Shown one piece after another: positions 25,484-33,606 of a DNA stretch of 64,000 nt. The stretch comes from an uncultured beta proteobacterium (GTDB lineage Bacteria > Pseudomonadota > Gammaproteobacteria > Burkholderiales > Burkholderiaceae_A), in the NCBI GenBank assembly GCA_902586195.1, contig CACIGF010000001.1, positions 1 through 64,000 on the forward strand, read 5' to 3'. The translations under genes and the position numbers were made by a program. A model generated the notes under the pieces. That model saw nothing but the letters and a program-made list of their open reading frames with translations, did not search any database and was not told the DNA's origin. Within the stretch, counting starts at the first letter, position 1; each line of letters starts with the position of its first letter.

Positions 25484-26254
25484 TTAGAGTCTGAAATGTT
25501 CTCCTAAATAAATTTTCCTAACATTTTCATCTTTTATAATCTCATCGGGGCTACCGTCAGCAAGAACTAATCCATTATTGATTATAGTAGCCTTATCACA
25601 AATTCCTAAAGTCTCCCTGACATTATGGTCTGTTATCAGTACTCCGATCTCACTTCTCCTCAAAAATCTGATAATTCGTTGAATCTCGATTACAGCAATA
25701 GGATCCACTCCAGCAAAAGGTTCATCTAACAATAGGAACTTTGGATCATTTGCTAGTGCTCTAGCAATTTCTACTCTTCTCCTTTCTCCTCCGGATAACG
25801 CATGGCCTAAGCTATCTCGGATACCATTAATCTGTAACTCATCCATAAGTTTATCTCTTTTTTCCTCGATAAAGGTTTTTTTTAATTTGTTCAGCCTTGA
25901 TTTTCCATGTTTTAATTCAAGGATAGCTTCGATATTTTGACTAACAGTTAATTTTTTAAAAATTGATGCTTCCTGAGGCAAATACGACAAACCTTTAACC
26001 GACCGTTTGTATAATGGGTATCGAGTTATTTTTTCATTATTGATAAAAACATCACCATTGTCTGGGTGGGTTATTCCTAAGATCATATAAAAACATGTAG
26101 TTTTCCCCGCCCCGTTTGGCCCAAGTAAGCCAACCACTTCACCGCTCTTTACTTTTAAAGAAACTTTTCGAACTATTTGTTTTTTCTTGAAACTTTTTTC
26201 TAGGTCAATTGCACTTAAAGTATTGATGGGAAATGTATCGTTTTTTTTATTCAT
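25484..26254 (-). CDS. lptB: LPS export ABC transporter ATP-binding protein
   Basis: 256-residue ABC ATPase that powers LPS extraction by LptFG from the inner membrane. The Walker A motif GPNGAGKTT is near residue 45, the signature [15 protein letters not shown] near 149, and Walker [14 protein letters not shown] follows; ITDHNVRE carries the switch histidine. The text matches LptB closely over its length, with about 15 extra N-terminal residues. It overlaps lptA by 8 bases in the kdsD-kdsC-lptC-lptA-lptB unit. Confidence 0.96.
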   Translation of the reverse strand: MNKKNDTFPINTLSAIDLEKSFKKKQIVRKVSLKVKSGEVVGLLGPNGAGKTTCFYMILGITHPDNGDVFINNEKITRYPLYKRSVKGLSYLPQEASIFKKLTVSQNIEAILELKHGKSRLNKLKKTFIEEKRDKLMDELQINGIRDSLGHALSGGERRRVEIARALANDPKFLLLDEPFAGVDPIAVIEIQRIIRFLRRSEIGVLITDHNVRETLGICDKATIINNGLVLADGSPDEIIKDENVRKIYLGEHFRL

Positions 26255-26762
26255 TAGAGGGTTTCGGTATTACTGTCATTCTGGTTCTTGTTTCACCTGG
26301 TTCAGTTATGGCTTTGTAGATCTCGGAATCGCTATTGTAGCTGAGTTCATCTCCTGAGACCTCTTCCTTAATTTTTCCGTTTTCCAAACGAACGAGCCTT
26401 GCATTGCCCTTTAGGAGGAACATGGAGTTTCGTTCGTCATAATCTAACTCTGAAGCTTGGCCCTTTACCCAGCCGTTCTCAACCGTTCTTCTAGTTTGAA
26501 AAACAGCCGGCGAACCCTTCACCTTACCGAAAGATAATCCGTCTTCTGTCTGGTTTAGTATTAGCGAGTCTCCCTTCAATGTTAGATCTCCTCGAATTAG
26601 AACTACATTACCAATGAATTTGGTAACAGCCTTTGCGTCGTCATGTTGAATGGAGTTGGCATCTATTTGAAGTGGTTGCTGGTTATTGGGTCTATCGATA
26701 CCATGCACTGAACTCGAGCAAATTATAAGCAAAAAAATAGGGTATATTATCAAAGTTCTCAT
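26247..26762 (-). CDS. lptA: periplasmic LPS transport protein LptA
   Basis: 171 residues with a signal peptide (about 1-21, ending SSVHG). An OstA-like beta-jellyroll repeat pattern follows ([45 protein letters not shown]). LptA forms the bridge that carries LPS across the periplasm between LptC and LptD. It overlaps lptC by 4 bases and lptB by 8 bases, so expression is coupled. Confidence 0.92.
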   Translation of the reverse strand: MRTLIIYPIFLLIICSSSVHGIDRPNNQQPLQIDANSIQHDDAKAVTKFIGNVVLIRGDLTLKGDSLILNQTEDGLSFGKVKGSPAVFQTRRTVENGWVKGQASELDYDERNSMFLLKGNARLVRLENGKIKEEVSGDELSYNSDSEIYKAITEPGETRTRMTVIPKPSNE

Positions 26763-27343
26763 CTGTCAATCATTTTCCTGGATTTTAACCTCGCCCGTTC
26801 TTTAATTTCTAACGTACCAAGTTTTTGGTTAAGAACCATACCTTGACCGTATATTTTGAATCGACTCTGTTCTATCGATACTGCCCTGTCAGTTGAGATG
26901 ATTTTATCTTGCACGTTGAATAGCAACTCTTTCGATCTGATTGTAAGTCTTGTTTTACCTTCACTATCGACTCTTTTTATTGCAGCACCACCATCTAAAT
27001 GAATCATGCTCATTTCAGAGTTTGACGAAGCCTTTGCAGCGTTAAGTTTAATTAAGTCAATATCTCCATTATACGAAACCAAGTTAGGATTCATAAAATT
27101 GATTCGCTTCCCTTCGTATTCTATGCTGTCTGCAGTAATAATACTCAGGGTGTGTTTTTTTGTTTCAAATTTATTATGAATTAGCTCAACACCATACATT
27201 TGCATAGTACTGTGAAAAGTTTTTCCTTCAGTTGGCTTTTCAATTAATAATGTTTTGCTTAGAATTCCAGTGACTATTGCTAAAGTAAAGACTAAGCTCG
27301 GAGGCATAATTGTGCTGGATAAATCTCTCCAATTATGATTCAC
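26759..27343 (-). CDS. lptC: LPS export protein LptC
   Basis: 194 residues. One N-terminal membrane anchor lies at about residues 14-33, then a periplasmic LptC domain (HSTMQMYGVELI, SIITADSIEYEG, LIKLNAAKASSNSEMSMIHL). It links the LptBFG extractor to the LptA bridge. Sequence is weakly conserved in this family, so the call rests on layout plus position between kdsC and lptA, which overlap it by 11 and 4 bases. Confidence 0.88.
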   Translation of the reverse strand: MNHNWRDLSSTIMPPSLVFTLAIVTGILSKTLLIEKPTEGKTFHSTMQMYGVELIHNKFETKKHTLSIITADSIEYEGKRINFMNPNLVSYNGDIDLIKLNAAKASSNSEMSMIHLDGGAAIKRVDSEGKTRLTIRSKELLFNVQDKIISTDRAVSIEQSRFKIYGQGMVLNQKLGTLEIKERARLKSRKMIDR

Positions 27344-27830
27344 GATTGCCTTTAAAAGTTAAAATTAGATCAGCGACTTCTCTAGCAGCCCCATTTCCAC
27401 CAGTGGTTTTAGTTACATAGTCAGCTTTTTCTTTTACCTTTTCAATCGCGTTTGGAACGCTAGCGGAAAAGCCCACCGCATCAAAGAGTTCTAGATCAGG
27501 GTAATCATCTCCCATATGACCGCAATTCTTGGGACTTACTTTCGCAACGTTGCTCCATGTTATGAAAGCATCTAACTTATCCTCTTTGCCGAGCATGAGG
27601 TTGTCAATACCTAATTCAATGGCCCTGGCTCGAGTGGCTGGATGATCTCTGCTACTTATTAGCCCGACTGAAATTCCACTATGGATAAGGTTTTTTATAC
27701 CGTATCCATCCAAAACATTGAATTTTTTTGATCTTTCCCCTCCAGCTTCATACACTAAACTACCGTCAGTTAAAATGCCGTCAACATCAAAAAACATCCA
27801 TTCGAGTTGCAGTATTTTTTTCTTCAACAT
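27333..27830 (-). CDS. kdsC: 3-deoxy-D-manno-octulosonate 8-phosphate phosphatase
   Basis: 165-residue HAD-family phosphatase without a cap domain. The nucleophile and acid/base aspartates are D15 and D17 in FFDVDGILTDG. The later motif III lysine (MLGKEDKL) and the motif IV Asp pair in CGHMGDDYPDLELF are present. It removes phosphate from Kdo-8-P to give Kdo for LPS. It follows kdsD by 25 bases and overlaps lptC. Confidence 0.95.
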   Translation of the reverse strand: MLKKKILQLEWMFFDVDGILTDGSLVYEAGGERSKKFNVLDGYGIKNLIHSGISVGLISSRDHPATRARAIELGIDNLMLGKEDKLDAFITWSNVAKVSPKNCGHMGDDYPDLELFDAVGFSASVPNAIEKVKEKADYVTKTTGGNGAAREVADLILTFKGNRES

Positions 27831-27855
27831 ATCACGTCTAAAATTATTAATAAGG

Positions 27856-28848
27856 TCACAGTATTTTTGCTTCTAATAAATCATGTATTCCAAGAGCGCC
27901 AATAAGCTTGCCTCTATTATTGACCACTAGAAGGTGATTTATTTTTTCTTTCTCCATTTTCAAGGCCGCCTCACTTGCGAGTGAATTATTTTCGATCGTC
28001 AGCGCCCCTTTCGACATTACTTCAGAAACTAGTTTTTTATGTATATCGGTTCCACAAGAGATTATTCTTCTTAGATCGCCGTCTGTTAAGATTCCCAAGA
28101 TTTCTTCATTCTCATTTGTTACGCAAGTCATCCCCATACGTTTCGCGCTCATTTCTAAAACTGCTTCAGCAATCGATTTTTCAGGCCCCACTGACGGCAA
28201 GCCCTCGCCTGTTCTCATTAAGTCGCCTACCTTCACAAATAACCTCCTGCCAAGGGATCCTGCGGGATGGGTGAGGGCGAAATCATCTGCTTTGAATCCT
28301 CTCATTTCTAATAATACAACGGCTAGTGCGTCACCTATTGCTAATGCCACCGTAGTGCTGGCTGTAGGGGCTAGATTAAGGGAGCAGGCCTCTAGTTTCA
28401 CAGAAGCATTTATATGGCTGTAGGCTAATCTAGCCAGAGTTGAGTTTGGTTCTCCCGTGATTGCAATAATTGGCGTGCCGATTCTTTTAAAATGGGGTAA
28501 TAAACTGCATACTTCATCGGTTTCACCGGAATAAGAAATGGCCAAAATTATATCGTCTTTTTGTACCACGCCTAAGTCCCCATGATGGGCTTCCGCAGGG
28601 TGCAAAAACGTCGATGAGGTTCCCGTCGAAGCCAATGTGGCTGATATTTTTTTTCCAATGTGCCCTGACTTACCCATCCCGGTGACTACAACTCGACCAT
28701 TGCTTGACATAATAAGCTCAACTGCTTCAACAAAACCATTGTCTAATTTATTGCCGACTGCTTGAATCTCTTCAAATTCAATTTTTAGTACTAATTTTGC
28801 TCTATCTAATATATCTTTGGAATTACATTTTGTTTTTATTGAGGTCAT
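27856..28848 (-). CDS. kdsD: arabinose-5-phosphate isomerase
   Basis: 330 residues from the ATG at 28848; a TTG at 28869 would overlap the divergent mlaF. An N-terminal SIS domain (GRVVVTGMGKSGHIGKK, then TFLHPAEAHHGDLG) performs the aldose-ketose isomerisation that supplies arabinose-5-P for Kdo. Two CBS domains occupy the last about 120 residues. Only 12 bases separate its start from that of mlaF, so each promoter must lie within the other gene. First gene of the Kdo/LPS export operon. Confidence 0.95.
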   Translation of the reverse strand: MTSIKTKCNSKDILDRAKLVLKIEFEEIQAVGNKLDNGFVEAVELIMSSNGRVVVTGMGKSGHIGKKISATLASTGTSSTFLHPAEAHHGDLGVVQKDDIILAISYSGETDEVCSLLPHFKRIGTPIIAITGEPNSTLARLAYSHINASVKLEACSLNLAPTASTTVALAIGDALAVVLLEMRGFKADDFALTHPAGSLGRRLFVKVGDLMRTGEGLPSVGPEKSIAEAVLEMSAKRMGMTCVTNENEEILGILTDGDLRRIISCGTDIHKKLVSEVMSKGALTIENNSLASEAALKMEKEKINHLLVVNNRGKLIGALGIHDLLEAKIL

Positions 28849-28860
28849 CTTTTTTACTTT

Positions 28861-29673
28861 ATGTACCAAACTGACACAGTATCAATCACAAACTTAACTT
28901 TTTCTTACCATGGAAAGCCTATTATAGACAACTTTAATCTATCAATTCAAAAAGGAACTGTTGTCGCAATCATGGGGGGTTCTGGTGTTGGAAAAACGAC
29001 TCTTTTGCGCTTAATTTCAGGATTAAAAAAACCGACTAAGGGTAAGGTTTCGGTTATGGGAAGCGATTTAACAAATATTTCAAATGAAAAACTACTAGAG
29101 ATTAGAAAAAAAATAGGTTTTTTATTCCAGTTTGGAGCATTATTTACTGATCTATCCTGTTTTGAGAATGTTGCGTTCCCCGCAAGAGAGCATTTGAATC
29201 TACCGAACGGTTTGTTGAATGATCTGGTATTTTTAAAACTTGAGAGCGTTGGATTACGAGGGGCAGCGGACCTAATGCCATCGGAAATATCTGGGGGAAT
29301 GGCCCGAAGAGTTGCACTTGCAAGGGCAACGGTTCTAGACCCGGATTTGATTTTATATGATGAACCATTTGCAGGTTTAGATCCGATTTCTTTAGGAATC
29401 ACGGCAAATTTAATTAGAAAACTTAATGATAGTTTAAGGGCGACATCAATTATTGTTACGCATGATGTGCCGGAAACATTTGCGATAGCCGACAGAGTTA
29501 TTTTGCTTGCATCGCGCCCCTTTGGTGCTGAGATTATCTGTGAGGGAACACCTTCTGATTTAAAAAAAGCGGATAATGATGAGGTGCAGCAGTTTATCAA
29601 GGGAAAATTACAGGGGCCTGTCAAGTTTCATTATCCTGCTAAAGCAATTAAGGATTTTTTGAGGGATGGATAA
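28861..29673 (+). CDS. mlaF: phospholipid transport ATP-binding protein MlaF
   Basis: 270-residue ABC ATPase, as in E. coli (269). Walker A MGGSGVGKTTLLR, signature SGGMARRVALARA, Walker B LILYDEPFAGLDP, and a C-terminal extension that in MlaF contacts MlaB. It energises lipid movement between inner and outer membrane to keep outer-membrane asymmetry. First gene of mlaFEDACB, divergent from kdsD. Confidence 0.96.
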   Translation: MYQTDTVSITNLTFSYHGKPIIDNFNLSIQKGTVVAIMGGSGVGKTTLLRLISGLKKPTKGKVSVMGSDLTNISNEKLLEIRKKIGFLFQFGALFTDLSCFENVAFPAREHLNLPNGLLNDLVFLKLESVGLRGAADLMPSEISGGMARRVALARATVLDPDLILYDEPFAGLDPISLGITANLIRKLNDSLRATSIIVTHDVPETFAIADRVILLASRPFGAEIICEGTPSDLKKADNDEVQQFIKGKLQGPVKFHYPAKAIKDFLRDG

Positions 29674-29682
29674 CCTGCTTCC

Positions 29683-30453
29683 ATGGTTATGAAATTAATT
29701 CAAAAAACTGTAAAAAAAATTACCAGACTGGGCGACTTTACAATTTTATTTTTTGAGTTGCTAAAAAATACTGTTTGCTTCCGAATGAAGCTCAATCATG
29801 TGTTACAACAGATTAAGTTTCTTGGTAATAATTCGATGACCATTATTATTGTTTCAGGCTTATTTGTCGGTTTAGTGTTAGGCCTGCAAGGCTATTACAC
29901 TCTTAGGCGTTATGGCTCAGAGGAGGCTCTTGGGCTACTAGTGTGCCTTTCTCTCGTTAGGGAGTTAGGACCAGTTGTAGCTAGTTTACTCTTTTCAGGG
30001 CGAGCAGGCACTTCTTTAACTGCTGAAATTGGTCTCATGCGTGCTGGTGAACAATTTTCAGCGTTGGAAGCGATGGGTGTTAATCCAGTGGTTCGAATAC
30101 TCACACCGAGATTCGTTGGAGGGGTTATCTCGGTGCCTATTTTATGTGCTCTTTTTTCCGCGGTTGGGGTCCTGGGGGGTTGGTTAATTGCTGTCGTGAT
30201 GATAGGTGTTGACCCAGGGGCTTTTTGGGGACAGATGTCTAGCGGCGTTGATTTCCATGAGGATGTCCTAAATGGAATAACGAAAAGCTGTATATTTGGT
30301 ATCGCCATTACGCAAATTGCTCTTTATATGGGCAATTCTGCAAAACCAACCCCAGAGGGGGTGTCCTCCGCAACCACTTCTTGTGTTGTAATTAGTGCCT
30401 TTTCAATTTTAGGTCTTGATTTTATCTTGACTGCATTTATGTTTAACAATTAA
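29683..30453 (+). CDS. mlaE: phospholipid transport permease MlaE
   Basis: 256-residue integral membrane permease of the MlaE family. Hydrophobic segments lie near residues 50-72, 95-115, 148-182, 200-225 and at the end. The family signature RAGTSLTAEIGLMRAGEQFSALE-like region is present (about 103-125). It forms the lipid-conducting dimer with MlaF. GTT ATG AAA codons follow the ATG, so the start could be two codons later. Nine bases after mlaF. Confidence 0.95.
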   Translation: MVMKLIQKTVKKITRLGDFTILFFELLKNTVCFRMKLNHVLQQIKFLGNNSMTIIIVSGLFVGLVLGLQGYYTLRRYGSEEALGLLVCLSLVRELGPVVASLLFSGRAGTSLTAEIGLMRAGEQFSALEAMGVNPVVRILTPRFVGGVISVPILCALFSAVGVLGGWLIAVVMIGVDPGAFWGQMSSGVDFHEDVLNGITKSCIFGIAITQIALYMGNSAKPTPEGVSSATTSCVVISAFSILGLDFILTAFMFNN

Positions 30454-30461
30454 ATAATTAT

Positions 30462-30923
30462 ATGAACGATAATTTAACGAAGTTTTCTGTTGGTGTGTTT
30501 TTGCTTTTTGGCCTTATATCGATTCTTTTTTTGTCATTAAAAGCAAGCAATCTTGTTGGCTCATCTTATGCAGATGGTTACAGATTAGTAGCATTTTTTG
30601 ATAATGTCGGAGGTTTAAAGCCTCGAGCGGCTGTTAGAAGTTCGGGCGTGCTTGTAGGAAGGGTTGAAAAAATAGAGTTTGACGATGAAATATATCAAGC
30701 TAAAGTGTTTTTAAGGGTCGACAGAGATATGAAATTTCCGATAGATAGCTCGATAAAGGTGCTCACTGCCGGATTATTAGGTGAAAATTATCTTGGGATA
30801 ATGCCTGGTGCTGAAACCAAATATTTCGTTGATTCTGATGAAATAGAGCTGACACAATCGGCGGTTATTTTGGAAAATATTATTTCCCAATTTCTTTATA
30901 ATTTTCAGGAAAAGCAGGAATAA
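30462..30923 (+). CDS. mlaD: MCE-domain lipid-binding protein MlaD
   Basis: 153 residues: an N-terminal membrane anchor (about 8-27) and one MCE domain (YRLVAFFDNVGGLKPRAAV, then VRSSGVLVGRVEKIEFD). The LGENYLGIMPG segment closes the domain. MlaD hexamers form a periplasmic channel for phospholipid transfer on top of MlaE. Slightly shorter than E. coli MlaD (183) at the C-terminus. Confidence 0.94.
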   Translation: MNDNLTKFSVGVFLLFGLISILFLSLKASNLVGSSYADGYRLVAFFDNVGGLKPRAAVRSSGVLVGRVEKIEFDDEIYQAKVFLRVDRDMKFPIDSSIKVLTAGLLGENYLGIMPGAETKYFVDSDEIELTQSAVILENIISQFLYNFQEKQE

Positions 30924-30953
30924 GTGTTAAGGTTACTGATAGGGTAAAGCGAC

Positions 30954-31676
30954 ATGTACAGACGTTTAATCTGTGACGGAAATCGAGTGAGAATATACTG
31001 TTTAATTACCATTTTTTTGTTTAGTACTCTGGTTTCGGGCTGTGCGGGATTTTTGCGCCACGAGAATTCAAGTGATACTCGGGACCCGTGGGAAGGAGCT
31101 AATCGAGCCATATTCAAATTCAATGAAAGCGTAGACAAAACAATTCTTAAGCCGTTGGCCCAGGGGTATGAGAAGAATGTGCCACAGAAAATGAGAATGC
31201 ATATAACTAATTTTTTTTCGAATCTTAGTGATTTGATGACCGCAATTCAACACGCACTTCAGTTAGATTTTCGGAGTTCTACTGAGTCTGCTACACGATT
31301 CCTAGTTAATTCTACCGTAGGCATACTCGGGTTCAATGATGTTGCCTCGAAATTTGGAGTTGCGAAAACTGATGAGGATACTGGACAGACTCTAGGAAGG
31401 TACGGGGTTTCCACAGGCCCATATGTTGTGCTTCCTCTCTTTGGGCCTAGCTCTGTCAGGGATGGCCTCGGAGGGATAGTTGATCTTTTTGCCAATCCTC
31501 TCAATGATATTGCGAGAGATACGGAAACAAAAGTGGCTGTAAATGCTCTAAAGGGGGTGGACGCGAGGGCTAGAGTTCTATCTGCAGAACAAGCTTTTGA
31601 AGCCTTGGCATTTGATAGATATGTAGCAATGCGAAGCGCTTATTTTGCTATTAGAGAAGCTCAAATTGAAGATTAA
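30954..31676 (+). CDS. mlaA: outer-membrane lipoprotein MlaA (VacJ)
   Basis: 240-residue lipoprotein. The lipobox LVSGC places the lipidated cysteine at residue 30 after an unusually long basic N-region. The conserved DPWEGANRAIFKFNE motif and later GQTLGRYGV, GPYVVLPLFGPSSVRDG define the VacJ/MlaA family. MlaA removes mislocalised phospholipids from the outer leaflet. Between mlaD and mlaC, the betaproteobacterial order, whereas E. coli keeps mlaA elsewhere. Confidence 0.95.
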   Translation: MYRRLICDGNRVRIYCLITIFLFSTLVSGCAGFLRHENSSDTRDPWEGANRAIFKFNESVDKTILKPLAQGYEKNVPQKMRMHITNFFSNLSDLMTAIQHALQLDFRSSTESATRFLVNSTVGILGFNDVASKFGVAKTDEDTGQTLGRYGVSTGPYVVLPLFGPSSVRDGLGGIVDLFANPLNDIARDTETKVAVNALKGVDARARVLSAEQAFEALAFDRYVAMRSAYFAIREAQIED

Positions 31677-31697
31677 AGATTATACCGGAGCTATACA

Positions 31698-32315
31698 ATG
31701 TTAATAAAACTTCTAATAACAATGTTATTAGGCGCCTTTGCACAGTTTTCGGCGGCGGAAATGACAAAGCCCGAGGATGTTATTTCCTCAATAACCCAGG
31801 AAATTATCAACGAGATCAAGAGCAAACCAGATCTCGCAAGCGGGAATTTAAGTAGTATTAACCAGTTAGTTGACAAAAAAGTCATGCCAATACTTGATTT
31901 TGAAAAAATGACTTCTCTTGCTGTTGGGAAGGAGTGGAGGTCGGCTTCGGAAAGTCAAAAGATAAGTCTTATGAAAGTTTTTAGACAACTTTTACTTTTA
32001 ACCTACTCCGGTTCTATTAAGTTTGCCGAGCAGGCGAAAGTACAAATTTTGCCGCCTCGGGGAAAACGGAATAAAAAAAATGTGGTTGTCAAGACAAGAG
32101 TTTCCGTACCTGGTCGACAGGCGGTACCTGTAAATTACAGAATGAAGATGACCGAGGGTGGTTGGAAAATTTACGATTTGAATGTTTTGGGGCTATGGCT
32201 AGTGGAAAATTACCGGGTGCAATTTTCTCAAATTGTAAGTTCCAAAGGTATTAATGGCTTGATAAAAGAAATTGACGAAAAGAATCGTAAATTAATGAGT
32301 AAAAGTAACTCATAA
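31698..32315 (+). CDS. mlaC: periplasmic phospholipid carrier MlaC
   Basis: 205 residues with a signal peptide (about 1-19, ending SAAEM). The MlaC fold is recognisable from DFEKMTSLAVGKEWR, FRQLLLLTYSGSIKF and the closing WKIYDLNVLGLWLVENYR. It ferries lipids between MlaA and the MlaFEDB complex. Directly abuts mlaB, whose ATG starts at the base after its stop. Confidence 0.93.
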   Translation: MLIKLLITMLLGAFAQFSAAEMTKPEDVISSITQEIINEIKSKPDLASGNLSSINQLVDKKVMPILDFEKMTSLAVGKEWRSASESQKISLMKVFRQLLLLTYSGSIKFAEQAKVQILPPRGKRNKKNVVVKTRVSVPGRQAVPVNYRMKMTEGGWKIYDLNVLGLWLVENYRVQFSQIVSSKGINGLIKEIDEKNRKLMSKSNS

Positions 32316-32633
32316 ATGTCAAATCCTGATGGGAGGCAGCCCGGAAAGCTTTGCGTTGGTGAGGAACTCACGAAAGTAACTATTGTTCAGGAGCTTTCTA
32401 GTACAATGGAATTTTTAAAAAGATACGGTTCTTCTGAACAGTCGATAACCGTCTGCATTGACTTTGATAAGCTTGAAAGAGTCGACACATTTGCAGTAGT
32501 TTTTATCGTCCAGATTGAACGATTTATTTCAAGAAGTTCTAACGGTTTAAAAATTACGTATCAAAACTTGCCAGATGATTTAATCTCTCTTTTGAAGTTA
32601 ACATCGATAGCACAAGCCATTTTTAAAGATTAG
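32316..32633 (+). CDS. mlaB: STAS-domain protein MlaB
   Basis: 105-residue STAS domain (TVCIDFDKLERVDTFAVVFIVQIER is the core, with VDTFAVV in the conserved loop). In the Mla system MlaB binds MlaF and supports its assembly and activity. Identity rests on the STAS layout and on its place as the last mla gene. Starts immediately after mlaC and ends 3 bases before the following ABC ATPase. Confidence 0.85.
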   Translation: MSNPDGRQPGKLCVGEELTKVTIVQELSSTMEFLKRYGSSEQSITVCIDFDKLERVDTFAVVFIVQIERFISRSSNGLKITYQNLPDDLISLLKLTSIAQAIFKD

Positions 32634-32636
32634 TAG

Positions 32637-33362
32637 ATGAGTGCTATCGTTTTTAAAAATTTAGCAAAAACATATCAGAAGAACGGAACCTCTTTTGAGG
32701 CGTTAAAAGGTATTACACTTACTATTGAAAAAGGTGAGTTTTTCGGACTTCTTGGTCCTAATGGTGCAGGGAAAACATCGTTGATTAGCATTTTGGCTGG
32801 GTTAAATGATCCAAGTGACGGGTCTGTGGAAATTTTTGGAAGAAATATCAGGCAAGATCCCAGCTATGTAAAGTTAAATCTTGGAATCGTCCCTCAAGAA
32901 TTAGTTTTCGACCCTTTTTTTTCTGTAATGGAGACTTTAAGAATTCAATCTGGTTTTTTTGGATTACGAAATAATGAAGCATGGTTAAAAGAGTGTTTGC
33001 ATGCTTTAGGTCTTTCGGATAGGGTAAACTCAAACATGCGGTCTCTTTCGGGAGGTATGAAAAGACGAGTATTAATAGCACAGGCTTTAGTGCACAAACC
33101 CTCTATTATCGTTTTAGATGAGCCCACAGCCGGAGTTGATGTTGATCTGCGTGAAAGCTTGTGGAACTTCGTAACAAAACTTAACGCAGATGGTCATACG
33201 ATTATTCTAACAACCCATTATTTGGAGGAAGCTGAGGCTCTTTGTGGTCGGGTTGCGTTTTTGAAAGAGGGAAGACTTTGCGCTATGAAATCCACAAAGG
33301 ATCTAAAGCTATTGGATGGAGGGTTGAAAGAATATTTTCGGAAGATTAATTTGAAAGAATGA
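32637..33362 (+). CDS. ABC-2 type transporter ATP-binding protein without its permease
   Basis: 241-residue ABC ATPase of the YadG/CcmA-like drug or polysaccharide exporter group. Walker [13 protein letters not shown] is near residue 37, signature SLSGGMKRRVLIAQAL, Walker B IIVLDEPTAGVDVD, switch His in TTHYLEEAEAL. In betaproteobacteria it is normally followed by an ABC-2 permease gene, then the BolA-like gene. Here the BolA-like gene starts one base after its stop, so the permease is missing and the ATPase is an orphan in this window. Substrate unknown. Confidence 0.9.
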   Translation: MSAIVFKNLAKTYQKNGTSFEALKGITLTIEKGEFFGLLGPNGAGKTSLISILAGLNDPSDGSVEIFGRNIRQDPSYVKLNLGIVPQELVFDPFFSVMETLRIQSGFFGLRNNEAWLKECLHALGLSDRVNSNMRSLSGGMKRRVLIAQALVHKPSIIVLDEPTAGVDVDLRESLWNFVTKLNADGHTIILTTHYLEEAEALCGRVAFLKEGRLCAMKSTKDLKLLDGGLKEYFRKINLKE

Positions 33363-33363
33363 T

Positions 33364-33606
33364 ATGGAAGACGTTCAAAATAAAATCAGAGACTCTATTA
33401 GTAAGAACATCGCAGTTTCTCATTTGGTTGTAGAGGGTGACGGAAGTCACTTTCAAGCAATAATCGTGAGTAATGCTTTTGTGAGATTGGGAAGAGTAGA
33501 CAGACATAAGTTGGTTTATGATGCTCTTGGAAACTGCTTTGCAGAAGACGTACATGCTTTATCTTTTAAGACGTATACCGAGGAAGAGTGGAAAAATTTA
33601 AAGTAA
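33364..33606 (+). CDS. ibaG: BolA/IbaG family protein
   Basis: 80-residue BolA-like protein (VEGDGSHFQAIIVSNAF, then VDRHKLVYDALG and HALSFKTYTEEEW). The conserved His in the VDRHK region is a Fe-S ligand when paired with a monothiol glutaredoxin; such a glutaredoxin (grxD) lies at 48.5 kb in this window. The IbaG subtype is indicated by its place before murA. Overlaps murA by 19 bases. Confidence 0.92.
   Translation: MEDVQNKIRDSISKNIAVSHLVVEGDGSHFQAIIVSNAFVRLGRVDRHKLVYDALGNCFAEDVHALSFKTYTEEEWKNLK

Noticed and set aside
28947-29624. 225-codon minus-strand frame opposite mlaF
   Set aside because: Low-complexity antisense product; the plus strand encodes an intact ABC ATPase with all motifs.
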